A DNA stretch of 64,000 bases from Cololabis saira (lineage: Eukaryota; Chordata; Actinopteri; Beloniformes; Belonidae), in assembly GCF_033807715.1 (NCBI RefSeq), contig NC_084591.1:48888415-48952414 (forward strand), written 5' to 3'. The translations under genes and the position numbers were made by a program. This document shows positions 19,160-30,560 of this stretch, piece after piece (position 1 is the stretch's first letter; the number at the start of each line of letters is the position of its first letter). Below the pieces are notes generated by a model. That model ran no database searches. It was not told where the DNA came from and saw nothing but the letters and a program-made list of their open reading frames with translations.

Positions 19160-20085
19160 AGCATGTCTGGTTGGACCTCTCTTATCCATAGTTTGTCCAT
19201 GATTTACTGTGGCTCAGGCTGCACAGCCAGAACCTAGTGTTCCCAACAAATGACTAATACATATGTTTGGATTTGAAATGTGATTCACTATCTCCTTCTA
19301 AGTGTAGGGTTCCTAATTTAATGGATGCTCCAATGGGTCATGTTAAAGAGCTTGAACAAATGACTTTTAAGGATGCTGTATGGATTAAAAGACAAATACT
19401 ATGCAGTATAAACTTTGCTCACCTTGTGACAATTCAATATTTTGTGTGGATAACACTGACCAGTGAACAGACCAGTCATCTCCTTAACACTAACCGTAAA
19501 GCAGTAACATAGCAGTAACAACCTGAATGGGTTGAAGATTTTGATATCTGAATAGTTGCAATAGCTCAAAAGTTAATCGGCAAAAAACGGCAGAAGAATA
19601 CGAGAATGAGGTTCACAAAAGGTTGAAAGCTGACTCAGCATTCAACCGATTAAAGGCATTTTTTCTGACCCTGAAGTTGGCTAAGAACCTTAAACAACTG
19701 ACTCCTTGTTAAAACAAAATGCCCTTTTTCATTTCTGCTTTTGGCCAAATTCATCCAAGAAACTTTCCCAGCAATAATGAAAGCATGAAAGTTTCTCTAA
19801 TGCAGCTGTAGATCCACAGACAGAGTTGTTTGACAGCAGATCCAAATCAATGCCAGCTCAGCCTTATGTCTCCAAACTGAACGATATCCAACAGGACCCC
19901 TGGTAATATACACTGCCAACCTCCACTCTCTCTTTCTCCATCTTTCTCTGTTTTCTCTCAGTTTCTGTCCCACTTTTATTCATTTGCTGTATTTCTGACT
20001 GTTATCGTTCATGTTGCTATTGAAGTTGTGCATCCTGTTGCCAAATGCCTTTTGCTAACCTTTTTATGCATTCTCTGAATCTGTC
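19160..20085. other. No gene seen
   Basis: Single-copy-looking AT-rich DNA leading into a TC-rich tract. Confidence 0.6.
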
Positions 20086-20984
<899 letters not shown>

Positions 20985-21428
20985 CACAGTTGCAGCGTTA
21001 GCAACGCTTTGAAAACATTTGTAATCTTGTGAATATACACACAATTTCTGTAATCCAACTGGGCCACTAAGTAAACAGTAAGACTTCATACAATTTCAAA
21101 TTAAAATGTATTTAAATTATTATTAAAGTATTTTGATCTATAATGTTTTATCTACGCTGATTCATAAATTGAAAATGTTAAGAATTAACTGTGTTCTTTT
21201 CATTCCTAACCCCAACTTTTAGAAACTGACAGTGACATACCTTCCATACTACACCGCACTACAGTAATAGTACTGTTGATATCATTTCACACTGTTATTT
21301 CTACTGCGTAGATATAACATTATAGATCCACTTACTGTTTACTTAGTGGCCCAGTTGGATTATAGAAATTGTGTGTACATTCACAAGATCACAAATGTTT
21401 CCAAAGCGTTGCTAACACTGCAACTGTG
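20985..21428. repeat. Foldback element with arms of about 97 bp
   Basis: The left arm (20985-21083) and right arm (21330-21428) are inverted copies: CACAGTTGCAG at the left faces CTGCAACTGTG at the right, and CCAACTGGGCCACTAAGTAA faces its complement. A few substitutions separate the arms. The roughly 245-bp centre is AT-rich. No transposase or clear TSD. Confidence 0.75.
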
Positions 21429-21795
21429 CGACTGTGAAAAACATGGGTGTTGATCTGATCGGGACATGTGTCCTATTTTTAGCTCAACATACAATAAAAT
21501 ACTAATCTGTTATTACTATACTACTGCTACTACTACTACTGTCATTTTACAGAGGCCTTTAACCTATTGATATTTTGTGGTCGCAGAGCTCCACTTCCTG
21601 TAGTTGCAAATGACAATTGAAAATGAAGAACATAGTGTCATGATTTCAAGTGATGCCACCTGTAATTAATAATAATGTTACATGACATTGTGATTCTTGT
21701 TAGATTTCACTAAAAAATTATACCTCACATAATATTTCTCTATTTTATAATTTTATGATTTCTGATATATGATTAAGTTGTAATGAATTGAATTG

Positions 21796-22383
21796 CTGCT
21801 ATGACCTAAATTCTTCGCTGGACAAGACTAAAGTTATTTGCATGTACTGTCGATGAATGAATTACCATTGAAGCACGTTGAGTCTCAAATACCACTTGCA
21901 GCCAAACACACGACTGATGCAGAGAGTGCGCACCCCCCCTCGTTAAAAGCAAACAACGCTGGATAGGAGAAGGTGATATTTTTGGAGCCTTTTATTTTCC
22001 TCCATATGAGGTTAGACATAATTACATGGAAAATTTAACTGACCAATGCACTTCTTGTACAATGTTTATGATGCATATGGTTCATTGTTTTACATTGAGC
22101 TGCTTAAAAAAAGGAATTTTAAGTTAGTCTTTACAAGTGGACAAGTTGGGGACTACTTTGTGTGTGTATTTATGAAGGAATGTTACAGGTCAGGTCAAAT
22201 GCTTTTTTGGGTGGAAAGTTGAATAAACATTGGCATAAAGCGAGTATATTTGCCCTTTCCCATGTTTTAAAACAACATTTTAAAAATACCTTAAGGTAAT
22301 TTACAACAGCAAAAAATGTGTGAATAAATGTGCGATTAATATGCGATTAATATGCGATTAATAAAATGAATCGTTTGACAGCC

Positions 22384-22387
<4 letters not shown>
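21796..22387 (+). mobile_element. hAT end with broken BED zinc finger
   Basis: The codons at about 21826-21895 read KVICMYCR, a stop, MNYH, a stop, then STLSLKYHL. This is the BED-finger pattern of ZBED-type hATs (two Cys, then His and His) with two CGA-to-TGA style stops. The right end TTTGACAGCCCTA (22375-22387) is a terminal repeat of the TAGGGCTGTCAAA type. It is directly followed by a (TA)n tract. The left end was not found. A related end lies at 53480-53832. Confidence 0.6.

Positions 22388-22457
<70 letters not shown>
22388..22457. repeat. (AT)n microsatellite
   Basis: About 35 AT units squeezed between a hAT end and a Tc1 end. Confidence 0.95.
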
Positions 22458-22465
<8 letters not shown>

Positions 22466-22680
22466 GTGGGGAGAACAAGTATTTGATACACTGCCGATTT
22501 TGCAGGTTTTCCCACTTGAAAAGCATGTAGAAGTCTGTAATTTGTATCATAGGTACTCTTCAACTGTGAGTGATGGAATCTAAAAAAGAAAATCCAGAAA
22601 ATCACATTGTATGATTTTTAAGTAATTAATTAGCATTTTATTGCATGACATAAGTATTTGATACATCAGAAAAACAGAAC

Positions 22681-23703
22681 TTAATATTTGGTACAGAAAC
22701 CTTTGTTTGCAATTACAGAGATCAGACGTTTCCTGTAGTTCTTGACCAGGTTTGCACACACTGCAGCAGGGATTTTGGCCCACTCGTCCATACAGATCTT
22801 CTCCAGATCCTTCAGGTTTCGGGGCTGTCGCTGGGCAATACGGACTTTCAGCTCCCTCCAAAGATTTTCTATTGGGTTCAGGTCTGGAGACTGGCTAGGC
22901 CACTCCAGGACCTTGAAATGCTTCTTACGGAGCCACTCCTTAGTTGCCCTGGCTGTGTGTTTCGGGTCGTTGTCATGCTGGAAGACCCAGCCACGACCCA
23001 TCTTCAATGCTCTTACTGAGGGAAGGAGGTTGTTGGCCAAGATCTCGCGATACATGGCCCCATCCATCCTCCCCTCAACACGGTGCAGTCGTCCTGTCCC
23101 CTTTGCAGAAAAGCATCCCCAAATAATGATGTTTCCACCTCCATGCTTCACGGTTGGGATGATGTTCTTGGGGTTGTACTCATCCTTCTTCTTCCTCCAA
23201 ACACGGCAAATGGAGTTTAGACCAAAAAACTCTATTTTAGTCTCATCAGACCACATGACCTTCTCCCATTCCTCCTCTGGATCATCCAGATGGCCATTGG
23301 CAAACTTCAGACGGGCCTTGACATGCACTGGCTTGAGCAGGGGGACCTTGCGTGCGCTGCAGGATTTTAATCCATGACGGCGTAGTGTGTTACTACTGGT
23401 TTTCTTTGAGACTGTGGTCCCAGCTCTCTTCAGGTCATTGACCAGGTCCTGCCGTGTAGTTCTGGGCTGATCCCTCACTTTCCTCATGATCATTGATGCC
23501 CCACCAGGTGAGATTTTGCATGGAGCCCCAGACCGAGGGAGATTGACCTTCATCTTGAACTTCTTCCATTTTCTAATAATTGCGCCAACAGTTGTTGCCT
23601 TCTCACCAAGCTGCTTGCCTATTGTCCTGTAGCCCATCCCAGCCTTGTGCAGGTCTACAATTTTATCCCTGATGTCCTTACACAGCTCTCTGTTCTTGGC
23701 CAT
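22681..23703 (-). CDS. Tc1-like transposase, apparently intact (340 aa)
   Basis: Uninterrupted frame of 340 residues from ATG 23703 to stop 22681, the usual length for fish Tc1 transposases. Residues 1-110 form the paired-type DNA-binding region (two helix-turn-helix units, with [12 protein letters not shown] between them). The catalytic triad is complete: D153 in MWSDETK, D244 in [10 protein letters not shown] and E279 in [11 protein letters not shown], giving DD34E spacing. The glycine-rich loop [14 protein letters not shown] is present. It cuts out the transposon at its ends and inserts it at TA. Start choice is supported by MAKNREL, followed at once by the first helix. No stop, frameshift or missing key residue is visible, so the protein may still be functional, though the element's right arm is split. 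Confidence 0.92.
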   Translation of the reverse strand: MAKNRELCKDIRDKIVDLHKAGMGYRTIGKQLGEKATTVGAIIRKWKKFKMKVNLPRSGAPCKISPGGASMIMRKVRDQPRTTRQDLVNDLKRAGTTVSKKTSSNTLRRHGLKSCSARKVPLLKPVHVKARLKFANGHLDDPEEEWEKVMWSDETKIEFFGLNSICRVWRKKKDEYNPKNIIPTVKHGGGNIIIWGCFSAKGTGRLHRVEGRMDGAMYREILANNLLPSVRALKMGRGWVFQHDNDPKHTARATKEWLRKKHFKVLEWPSQSPDLNPIENLWRELKVRIAQRQPRNLKDLEKICMDEWAKIPAAVCANLVKNYRKRLISVIANKGFCTKY

Positions 23704-23918
23704 TGTGGAGAGGTTGGAGTTTGTTTGATTGAGTGTGTGGACAGGTGTCTTTTATACAGGTAACGAGTTCAAACAGGTGCAGTTAATACAGGTAATGAGT
23801 GGAGAACAGGAGGGCTTCTTAAAGAAGAACTAACAGGTCTGTGAGAGCCGGAAGTCTTACTGGTTGACAGGTGATCAAATACTTATGTCATGCAATAAAA
23901 TGCAAATTAATTACTTAA

Positions 23919-24741
23919 AGGAGCTGTATGTAAGAGCAATAATAAAACAAATCATAAAATGACCCCGATATGTCAACAGACATTTGAAAATCATGTTCAT
24001 TTCAAATACTTATGTCACTGACAACAGCACTCAAGCCAGGATATTCCAGTTTAAAAAGAGGAGTTGCAGCCCTCAACTGATGTTTATGTTGTCATTTTTT
24101 GTTTTGGCCTGAAGCTCCACCCTCCACCTATCTCCCAATCACCAAGTCAGTATTGTTTCTGAAGCTCCACCCTCCACCTATCTCCCAATCACCAAGTCAG
24201 TATTGTTTCTGAAGCTCCACCCTCCACCTATCTCCCAATCACCAAGTCAGTATTGTTTCTGAAGCTCCACCCTCCACCTATCTCCCAATCACTGAGTCAG
24301 TATTGTTTCTGAAGCTCCACCCTCCACCTATCTCCCAATCACCAAGTCAGTATTGTTTCTGAAGCTCCACCCTCCACCTATCTCCCAATCACCAAGTCAG
24401 TATTGTTTCTGAAGCTCCACCCTCCACCTATCTCCCAATCACCAAGTCAGTATTGTTTCTGAAGCTCCACCCTCCACCTATCTCCCAATCACCAAGTCAG
24501 TATTGTTTCTGAAGCTCCACCCTCCACCTATCTCCCAATCACCAAGTCAGTATTGTTTCGGCATCCGGGTTGCCAGCTAGGCTCTAATTATCGCAGCCAT
24601 GGCAGCCTACGTTCCTGCTGCATTCTGCAGCCTACCTGGCAACCTCTGGTCGGGGGGAAGAGGGGGAGGGTACACACCGCTCAACAATATTTTGAAAGTG
24701 ACTGCAGTACCAGTTTTGGCCATTTCTTACAGACGGCTCCT
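23919..24741. mobile_element. TTAA-flanked MITE inside the Tc1 right arm
   Basis: TTAA at 23915-23918 and 24742-24745. Ends AGGAGCTGTATGTAAGA and the inverse of TCTTACAGACGGCTCCT match with two differences. Removing the insert and one TTAA restores the Tc1 arm (compare ATTTTTAAGTAATTAATTAG on the left side), which proves the insertion. Most of the interior is a 50-bp tandem repeat. TTAA duplication fits piggyBac- or Kolobok-type mobilisation. Confidence 0.75.
24111..24560. repeat. Minisatellite, 9 x 50 bp
   Basis: Nine head-to-tail copies of a 50-bp unit starting GAAGCTCCACCCTCCACC, almost all identical. One copy has ACTGAGTCAG for ACCAAGTCAG (24291), and the last base of the final unit is G for T. 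Confidence 0.95.
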
Positions 24742-25008
24742 TTAAAAATCCTACAATGTGATTTTCTGGATTTTTTTTTTAGATCCTATCACTCACAGTT
24801 GAAGAGTACCTATGATAAAAATTACAGACTTCTACATGCTTTGCAAGTGGGAAAACCTGCAAAATCGGCATTTTATCAAATACTTGTTCTCCCCACTGTA
24901 TATATATAGATATATCTCACCATGAATTAATTACATGGTGTTATTCAAGTCTGAGATGGCTCTGAAACCGAGCCATCACAAAGCTAAAAAATATCCACTC
25001 AAGGCATC

Positions 25009-25099
25009 CCTTGAAAAGGCCTATGATCTGTTAAGCGACCTTGGGTTCTTTGAAAGGCGCTATATAAATGCAAGTTATTATTATTATTATTATTATTAT
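25009..25099 (+). repeat. LINE/SINE 3' tail with (TTA)n
   Basis: GCGACCTTGGGTTCTTTGAAAGGCGCTATATAAATGCAAG followed by eight or nine TTA units is the kind of 3' end shared by many fish LINEs and their SINEs (CGCTATATAAAT plus microsatellite tail). Only this tail is recognised; the upstream boundary is unclear. Confidence 0.55.
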
Positions 25100-25409
25100 A
25101 TCAGCAGAACTACAGATTGGTCTGAATCACACACAAGGTTGTGTGATACCGCACACAACCTGCTAGCAAACTGGGAAACTTTATCATTGTTGGTCCAATG
25201 TTGACTCACTTTACTGCAAATTATGATACTTTGGTACATAGCATCCACTGCAGTGGACAGCTATTAAAAAGTACTTTTCTCTTAAATGCAATGGTTTCTA
25301 TGGTGGAACTGCATGTCAGCCTCTAGAGCTCTCTCTGCTGCCCTACTCCATTGAGGTGTAATCAGTGGTCAGTCAGTGTAACTGCAAGTAAATTTCCTCT
25401 GAATCCAAG

Positions 25410-27338
25410 ATGTCTGCCAGACAGCCACCCTTGCTGACCACTGCTGGCATATCTTCTCAATCCTTCTATACCAGAAGAACCCCAGAGGTAAAACAAATAT
25501 GGTGATATACAGTAACATCTAAAGAATAATATTATTCATTTGGAATTTGACATTTTTATTTCCAATATGTAGAAAATTATGATTAACCATGTGTCCACTG
25601 AAGTGGACATCATGCACCACAGTGTATATTTTTAAAACAAGTAATGTAATTGCTTCCCTGTTTCTTGTGACTGTTTTTGGTTCTTAGTCAGTGTTTTATT
25701 GCTATTCATTTCAAAATATAAACTTTTGTACAGATTAGCTGTGGATTCTGTTCCTATAATAATTGTTTGTTTTAATCATATTTAGACTTCTAAGGCAGCA
25801 AAGAATAGGGAAGCCTATAGAGTAGTAGAAGAAATTCCATCCAGCTCCAATGATGATGAGTCCACTGATGATGACTTCAGTGATGATGAGTGGCTGCAAG
25901 AGAACAATAGAGACATAGGAGCTGAGGAGGATGATGATGCAGGCAGTCAGGATGCAGAAAGTGAGGATCAAGAGGATGAGGGCCAGGATGCAGAGGGAGG
26001 TCAGCATGATCAGGGAGCTGTGGGAGAAGGGAACATGGTACCTGGCCGTACTCAAGCTGCACAGATATCTGGAATGTCCAAGACAACAACTTTGATGGAC
26101 ACTTGCCTCCTTTTCTAGGAGAGTGGAAATTGAATGTGGAGGGAAGAGATCCCATAGATTTCTTTAGACATCTGTTTCCAGCAGATCTCATTGATGATAT
26201 AGTGCACAACACCAACTTATATGCTCTCCAGAAAGGGAAGTACTGATAGGCTCTTCAAAGTAAGACCAGTGCTAAGTGCACTTCAGGAAACATTCAAGGC
26301 AGCAACAGACCCAGAGGAATTTCGGTCTGTTGATGAGCAGATAATTCCTTTCAAAGGCCTTCTGTCCATCAAACAGTACATACCAAAAAAGCCCAAACCC
26401 TGGGTGGTAAAAGTGTGGGTGAGGGCAGGAACCTCAGACTATATGAACAGATTTGAAGTGTACCAGGGCGCTGCAAGTAGTGGTCGCATCAGTGGATTGG
26501 GAATGGCGGGAGATGTGGTGATGCGTCTTTGTGACGACATAAAACACAAAAATCACAAGGTGCTTTTTGATAACTTCTTCTGCAGCATTCAACTCATCGA
26601 GGCCTTGAAAGACCAAGGCATCTATGGAACAGGTACATGCAGAGCAAACAGGCTGCGGGGAGCAAATCAGAAACTCAAGAGTGAAAAAGAACTGAAACAA
26701 ATGGGCAGAGGAGCTTGTTCTGTTGTCAGCAATAATGCAAACATCACTGTCACACGCTGGCTAGACAGTTCAGTCATCCACATGGTCTCGTCCTGTGCTG
26801 ACCAGTCCCCTGAAGATGTTTCCAACAGATGGGTCAAGAAGGAAAATACGATGGTCAGGGTCCAAAAACCCTTTTCTGTGGCCCTTTACAATCAACACAT
26901 CGGTGGGGTTGATCTCGTTGACCAATGTGTGGCAATGTACCCCCACAGACGAAGAAACAAGCGATGGTACATCCGAGTGTTTTTTCATTTTTTGGATGTG
27001 ACCATTGTAAATGCTTGGCGCCTCCACACGATGTCTGGATTGGAGAAGATGAGACTCCTCCACTTCAAAGCTTCTGTAGCTCGTGCACTGATAAATAGTG
27101 GCACCCTACAGCAAAGGAAAAGAGGAAGACCCAGTGGGACCTCACCTCCAGTGAAGCGGAGAGCAGTCACCAAAGTAGCCAGGGAGGTCAGGTTTGGCAC
27201 AGAAAATCACTGGCCCCAACTCACCGAGGTGAAAAATGCAGATGCCATGATGCTGCATGCATGCGGAAGACAAAATACAGCAAGCAATCCTGTGTGCCAC
27301 TGTGCCCTGGATGCTTTGCAAACTTTCATACGGCCTAG
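25410..27338 (+). pseudogene. piggyBac transposase with predicted intron, frameshifts and a deletion
   Basis: Predicted exon 1 (25410-25487) encodes 26 residues, MSARQPPLLTTAGISS.... A GTAAAA donor at 25488 and a TTTTAATC...TTTAG acceptor ending 25785 frame an intron of 298 bp, after which the same phase continues TSKAAKNREAYR and an acidic N-terminal region (NDDESTDDDFSDDEW). A frameshift occurs near 26070 (DGHLPPFLGEWKLNVEG follows in another frame). After LYALQKGK roughly 75 residues are missing and the frame resumes at DRLFKVRPVL. The three catalytic aspartates seem present: SVDEQIIPFKG, LFDNFFCS and GGVDLVDQ. A last frameshift near 27240 hides the Cys-rich C-terminus (CHDAACMRKTKYSKQSC...CPGCF...FHTA). 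The gene is dead but well recognisable. Confidence 0.8.
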
Positions 27339-27542
27339 GTGCGATGAACATTGAAGTGTTCAGAGATGCAGAGACTAAAATGTCAGTTCTTGTTCAGGAA
27401 AATAATATAAGGGTATACCAGTCCTGCATCATTATAGAACTGTGGAGATTCACAATGTTTCTCTTGTTGGAGATGGTTTGACACATTCAGGTGACAGTTA
27501 TGAGTGTCATTTTTTCTTGTTTTTTTCCTATTCAGGCCTTAA

Positions 27543-27852
27543 AGGAGCTTGAGGCAAGAATAAGAAATGACACTCATTAGCGCCACGACCACCGTCGGGG
27601 GTACTGCAGCCAACAGCGAAGCCGGCACGGGAGAACGCGCATGCAGCGCCATTTGACGTCACATCCGCAGGACAGCGCGGGAAATTTGGGCCCAGAATTG
27701 CAGCGCATTTTGCAGCACACAGCCTATTCAAGGCAACGGAGAGATACACTAGAGGGCTCATTCTTTTTGGTTTGGAACGCTTCATCTGACATTATTACTA
27801 GAAAACTTAAAACGTATACGCATTTTTTTCATAAATCCTGCCTCAAGCTCCT
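27543..27852. mobile_element. TTAA-flanked MITE in the piggyBac 3' region
   Basis: TTAA at 27539-27542 and 27853-27856. Terminal inverted repeats AGGAGCTTGAGGCA and TGCCTCAAGCTCCT are perfect over 14 bp. The GC-rich interior (310 bp) has no coding potential. The first bases AGGAGC are shared with the MITE at 23919-24741, suggesting related transposase recognition. Confidence 0.8.
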
Positions 27853-28141
27853 TTAACATTGCGCCAACAGTGTTTATCCAAAATGTGTTTGCTCTATGAT
27901 TTTCAAAGCATAAAAAGTTCATACCATAAAACCTTACCATAAAACACAAATTAATTAATTTTTACATTAAGTGCTCATGGTTTTATGTTGAGTGCTCAGG
28001 TGCATGTCGTCCACTGGAGTGGACATCTCTGTAACTCCATGAAAAAATCATATTTTTGAAAAAAAGAAGAATTACATATTTTTTTTCATGTTCTGAGAAG
28101 AATAAAAACACTTCTTGATAATTCATGCATCAGTGGGTTAA

Positions 28142-29089
28142 AATGAACATAATATGAGATTGTCATTGATATTAGCTGCATGCAGGTTTTTGTAGTTGTA
28201 TTTGGTGTTTTTAAGGTATTTTTAAAACACAAAGTGAATTCTCCTGCCCATTAAATTATATCCACTACACTCAATTATTGCTGTGTTCACTTTCTTTGCA
28301 AAAAGCGGGTCTCACTCAACCTAGTGTCTTTATTTCCTTTCTTTTCTTGTTTTGAAATCCAGATTTCATTTTAATCTTTTTCTGTAGGTAAACCCTGAGC
28401 TGCATCAGTCTGTTGGCTCTGCAGGGATGCATTGTACCTGAACCTGAATGCGAGGTGGATAAAAACTTTAATCCTGCAAAACTGAAAGCATGAGAGGAAC
28501 CTCACACAGAACTTCATCTTTTTCAACATTTTTTCATCCGCAAAAATACTTTTCTAATTTCAAAAACAGGTATTACTTAGAAAGGGAGAAGAAACATTTT
28601 TATATACATTTTTAGCATTAAATTTTTTAGGTTAATTAAAGGCCCCCCATTTCTTTGCAGCTGGGTAGTCAGTTTGACCTTTCTCACGGCTAAAACACTC
28701 CTGGAGTCCATGGTCTCTGCCATGAATCACAGCAAATTAACCCATCTCCCACTGCTACAATACCTCATGATGGCACTGTCCAGTGCAACATACACACTCA
28801 CAAAAAAAGCCAGCAAGTAACAAGAATATTGTGACATCAAACATAGACATTATTAAACAGTGATGTTTAGTCATAATAAAGCTGCATCTCTTTACCAGAG
28901 TAAAATTAGTTTAAAAAGAGAAAAATGTAATCATTGTACAATCTGCATGCTTTTATTGTCAAAATGCAACATCTTGCATTGCTGACAGTTGGGCCACAGT
29001 CCTACGTGAAGAGGGGAAGCCTTAATTTCAACTTTAATGCCCAGCTCTGAGACCAGCCTCGATTTTATTACAGCTGACCGCATGGCTTT
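28142..29089. other. No gene seen
   Basis: AT-rich single-copy-looking DNA. I see no repeats or coding motifs. Confidence 0.6.
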
Positions 29090-30250
29090 GGAAAAAAGGA
29101 ATTAAGGAAAGACTCCAGAGCCCAGCGGATTTTGTAGTTCATCGCCAGAGAGGTGTCAAAAGGGGTCAGGATTAACGTCACGCGCGTACAGTAAGGACAG
29201 TGAATTGGTCCGCAGCCGCTGCTGATGCAAAGCTCGTCCCCACTGGTGGTTAAATAGCAGTGGCTTCCCGAACCTCGTTCTTTTCTCCTCCAGGTCTCTT
29301 TTCCTCCAGAGCCGAGGAAAAGGGCCGCTCTTCACCAGGACCCCCTGTGGAACATAACCGACCAGCTGTTCACCAAGGAACGCTGTTCGGCTATCTCCGA
29401 TTCTCTCTCTGAACTCTCTCCGATTTTCTCCTCTCTCCGAGTTTTATCTTTGCACGAGAAACGTCTACTGTCCTTACGTCTCGTAAGGACTACCTCATCT
29501 CCGATCAGCGTGAGCAGCATCAGCCGAGGAGCGTCCCGCCAGCTGTGTTCGTGAAAGGCCACGCACCCACCCGCGTTAAAACAGATTTGCGACGTTCCGA
29601 CAAAGGGGGACAGGGACCGTGTGCACCAAGACGACGTGACCAGGCTAGGACGACCAGGAAAGGGGCGACTGCCCGGCTGCCAGTGGCGGCGCATCATCTT
29701 TCTTCCAGAGGCAGAAAGAGAGAGGGACGGGAGCCGCTCACACTGAACCACCAGTGGGAGCGTAAAATCAGTGACCTGTGGACCGGGACTCGAACCAGGA
29801 GTTCCAAAAATCCAGGACGCCGCCGACCACCTCCAGGGGAGCTCAAAGTAAGAGGCTTGTGTCTGGGTAGAGTTTGTTTAAAGCGGTTAGCGTTGTTTGT
29901 TGCTGATTGTTGATTGTTGTTGTACTGTATGTCTGCTCATTATGTTGTGATGTGCCGACGGTCTCTAATGCAGACCAACAGTCGTTACGTTTGTTAAGTG
30001 TTCACTCACTGAAGCGGTTCGTGCTCCTTTTTCCCATCAAAAGTTTAGAGTGAGGGCGGTGGGTTCAAACCCAGACACTATCTCCTGAGTGGGAAACAGC
30101 AGAACGATAAAGGTACCGGCAGTGAGAGATCACGCCAGTTTCAAAATTGTTGGCGTGATTATGCGGCTTTTGCCTATTCCTGTGTAGCGTGCCGACGGTC
30201 TCTCATGCAGACCGGCGGTCATTACATGTGTATTATACTGTGACTGTTTT
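29090..30250. other. Unidentified GC-rich segment with internal direct repeats
   Basis: A sharp change to GC-rich, CpG-containing sequence. A stem pairs GTACAGTAAGGACAGT (about 29186) with CTGTCCTTACGTC (about 29468). The word GTGCCGACGGTCTCTnATGCAGACC occurs twice (about 29951 and 30188), each followed by a GTCnTTAC word. A tRNA T-arm-like palindrome GTGGGTTCAAACCCA lies at about 30060. An arginine-rich frame (29545-29913, 122 residues) matches no family I know. This could be the 5' UTR or LTR of an unrecognised retroelement, or a host promoter with a first exon. I cannot decide. Confidence 0.35.
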
Positions 30251-30412
30251 CCTTTCCTTCTCACTAACCCACACGGACACGTTAGCACCCTAATTAGCAC
30301 ATTAATAACATGTTTTATTTAAACCCGGACAGTGCACTGCTGTGTTTCTAATACCGAAAAGTCAGTAAGCAACTTAATTTTGCATATTACCTCACTGCCT
30401 CCTAGGGCTGGG

Positions 30413-30560
30413 TATCTATTCAAATGTCAAGAATCGATTAGATTCCGATTCAGAATCGATTATCACCATTTGATTCGATTCGATTCAATATTGATGTGGA
30501 TTAATGTTATTAAAAATGTTTTTTGAGCTGTTGCCTGAATTATATGGTTGTAAAATACCT
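30413..30560 (+). mobile_element. hAT-type terminus (TAGGGCTGGGTAT family)
   Basis: TAGGGCTGGGTAT followed by repeated AATCGATT and GATTCGATTC words, as in several fish hAT ends. The matching right end was not identified with certainty. 33463-33609 ends in AATATCGATTTTTTTCCCC and could be the other end, with the intervening repeats inserted later. Confidence 0.45.

Larger units (their letters stand above)
22464..24898 (-). mobile_element. Tc1-like transposon with long IR/DR ends, copy 1
   Basis: The left end CAGTGGGGAGAACAAG (22464) mirrors the right end CTTGTTCTCCCCACTG (ending 24898). A TA follows on the right (24899-24900); the left TA has become CA in the microsatellite. The inverted arms are about 200 bp and each carries the word AAGTATTTGATACA or its complement twice (22477-22490, 22652-22665; 23872-23885 and near the right end), the IR/DR layout also known from Sleeping Beauty-like elements. 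The right arm was split by a TTAA-flanked MITE (23919-24741). Confidence 0.88.
25205..28137 (+). mobile_element. piggyBac-type transposon relic
   Basis: The right end CATCAGTGGG is followed by TTAA (28138-28141). The left end (25205, CTCACTTTACTGCA, preceded by TTGA for TTAA) is an imperfect inverted copy. Palindromes of the form TCCACTGnAGTGGA lie near both ends: 25244-25258, 25593-25608 and 28009-28024. They look like subterminal transposase-binding repeats. Inside are a decayed transposase gene and a TTAA-flanked MITE (27543-27852). Confidence 0.7.

Noticed and set aside
22347..22605. Open frames with Ile-Tyr runs
   Set aside because: Translation of (TA)n; the same holds at 53796-54032.
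24111..24560. Regular direct repeats like a CRISPR array
   Set aside because: Units are 50 bp head-to-tail with no unique spacers, in a eukaryotic transposon context. It is a minisatellite.
29780..29800. tRNA-like word GGTTCGAGTCCCGG on the minus strand
   Set aside because: It resembles a Pol III B box, but no A box lies at the right distance and no cloverleaf can be formed, so neither tRNA nor SINE is claimed.
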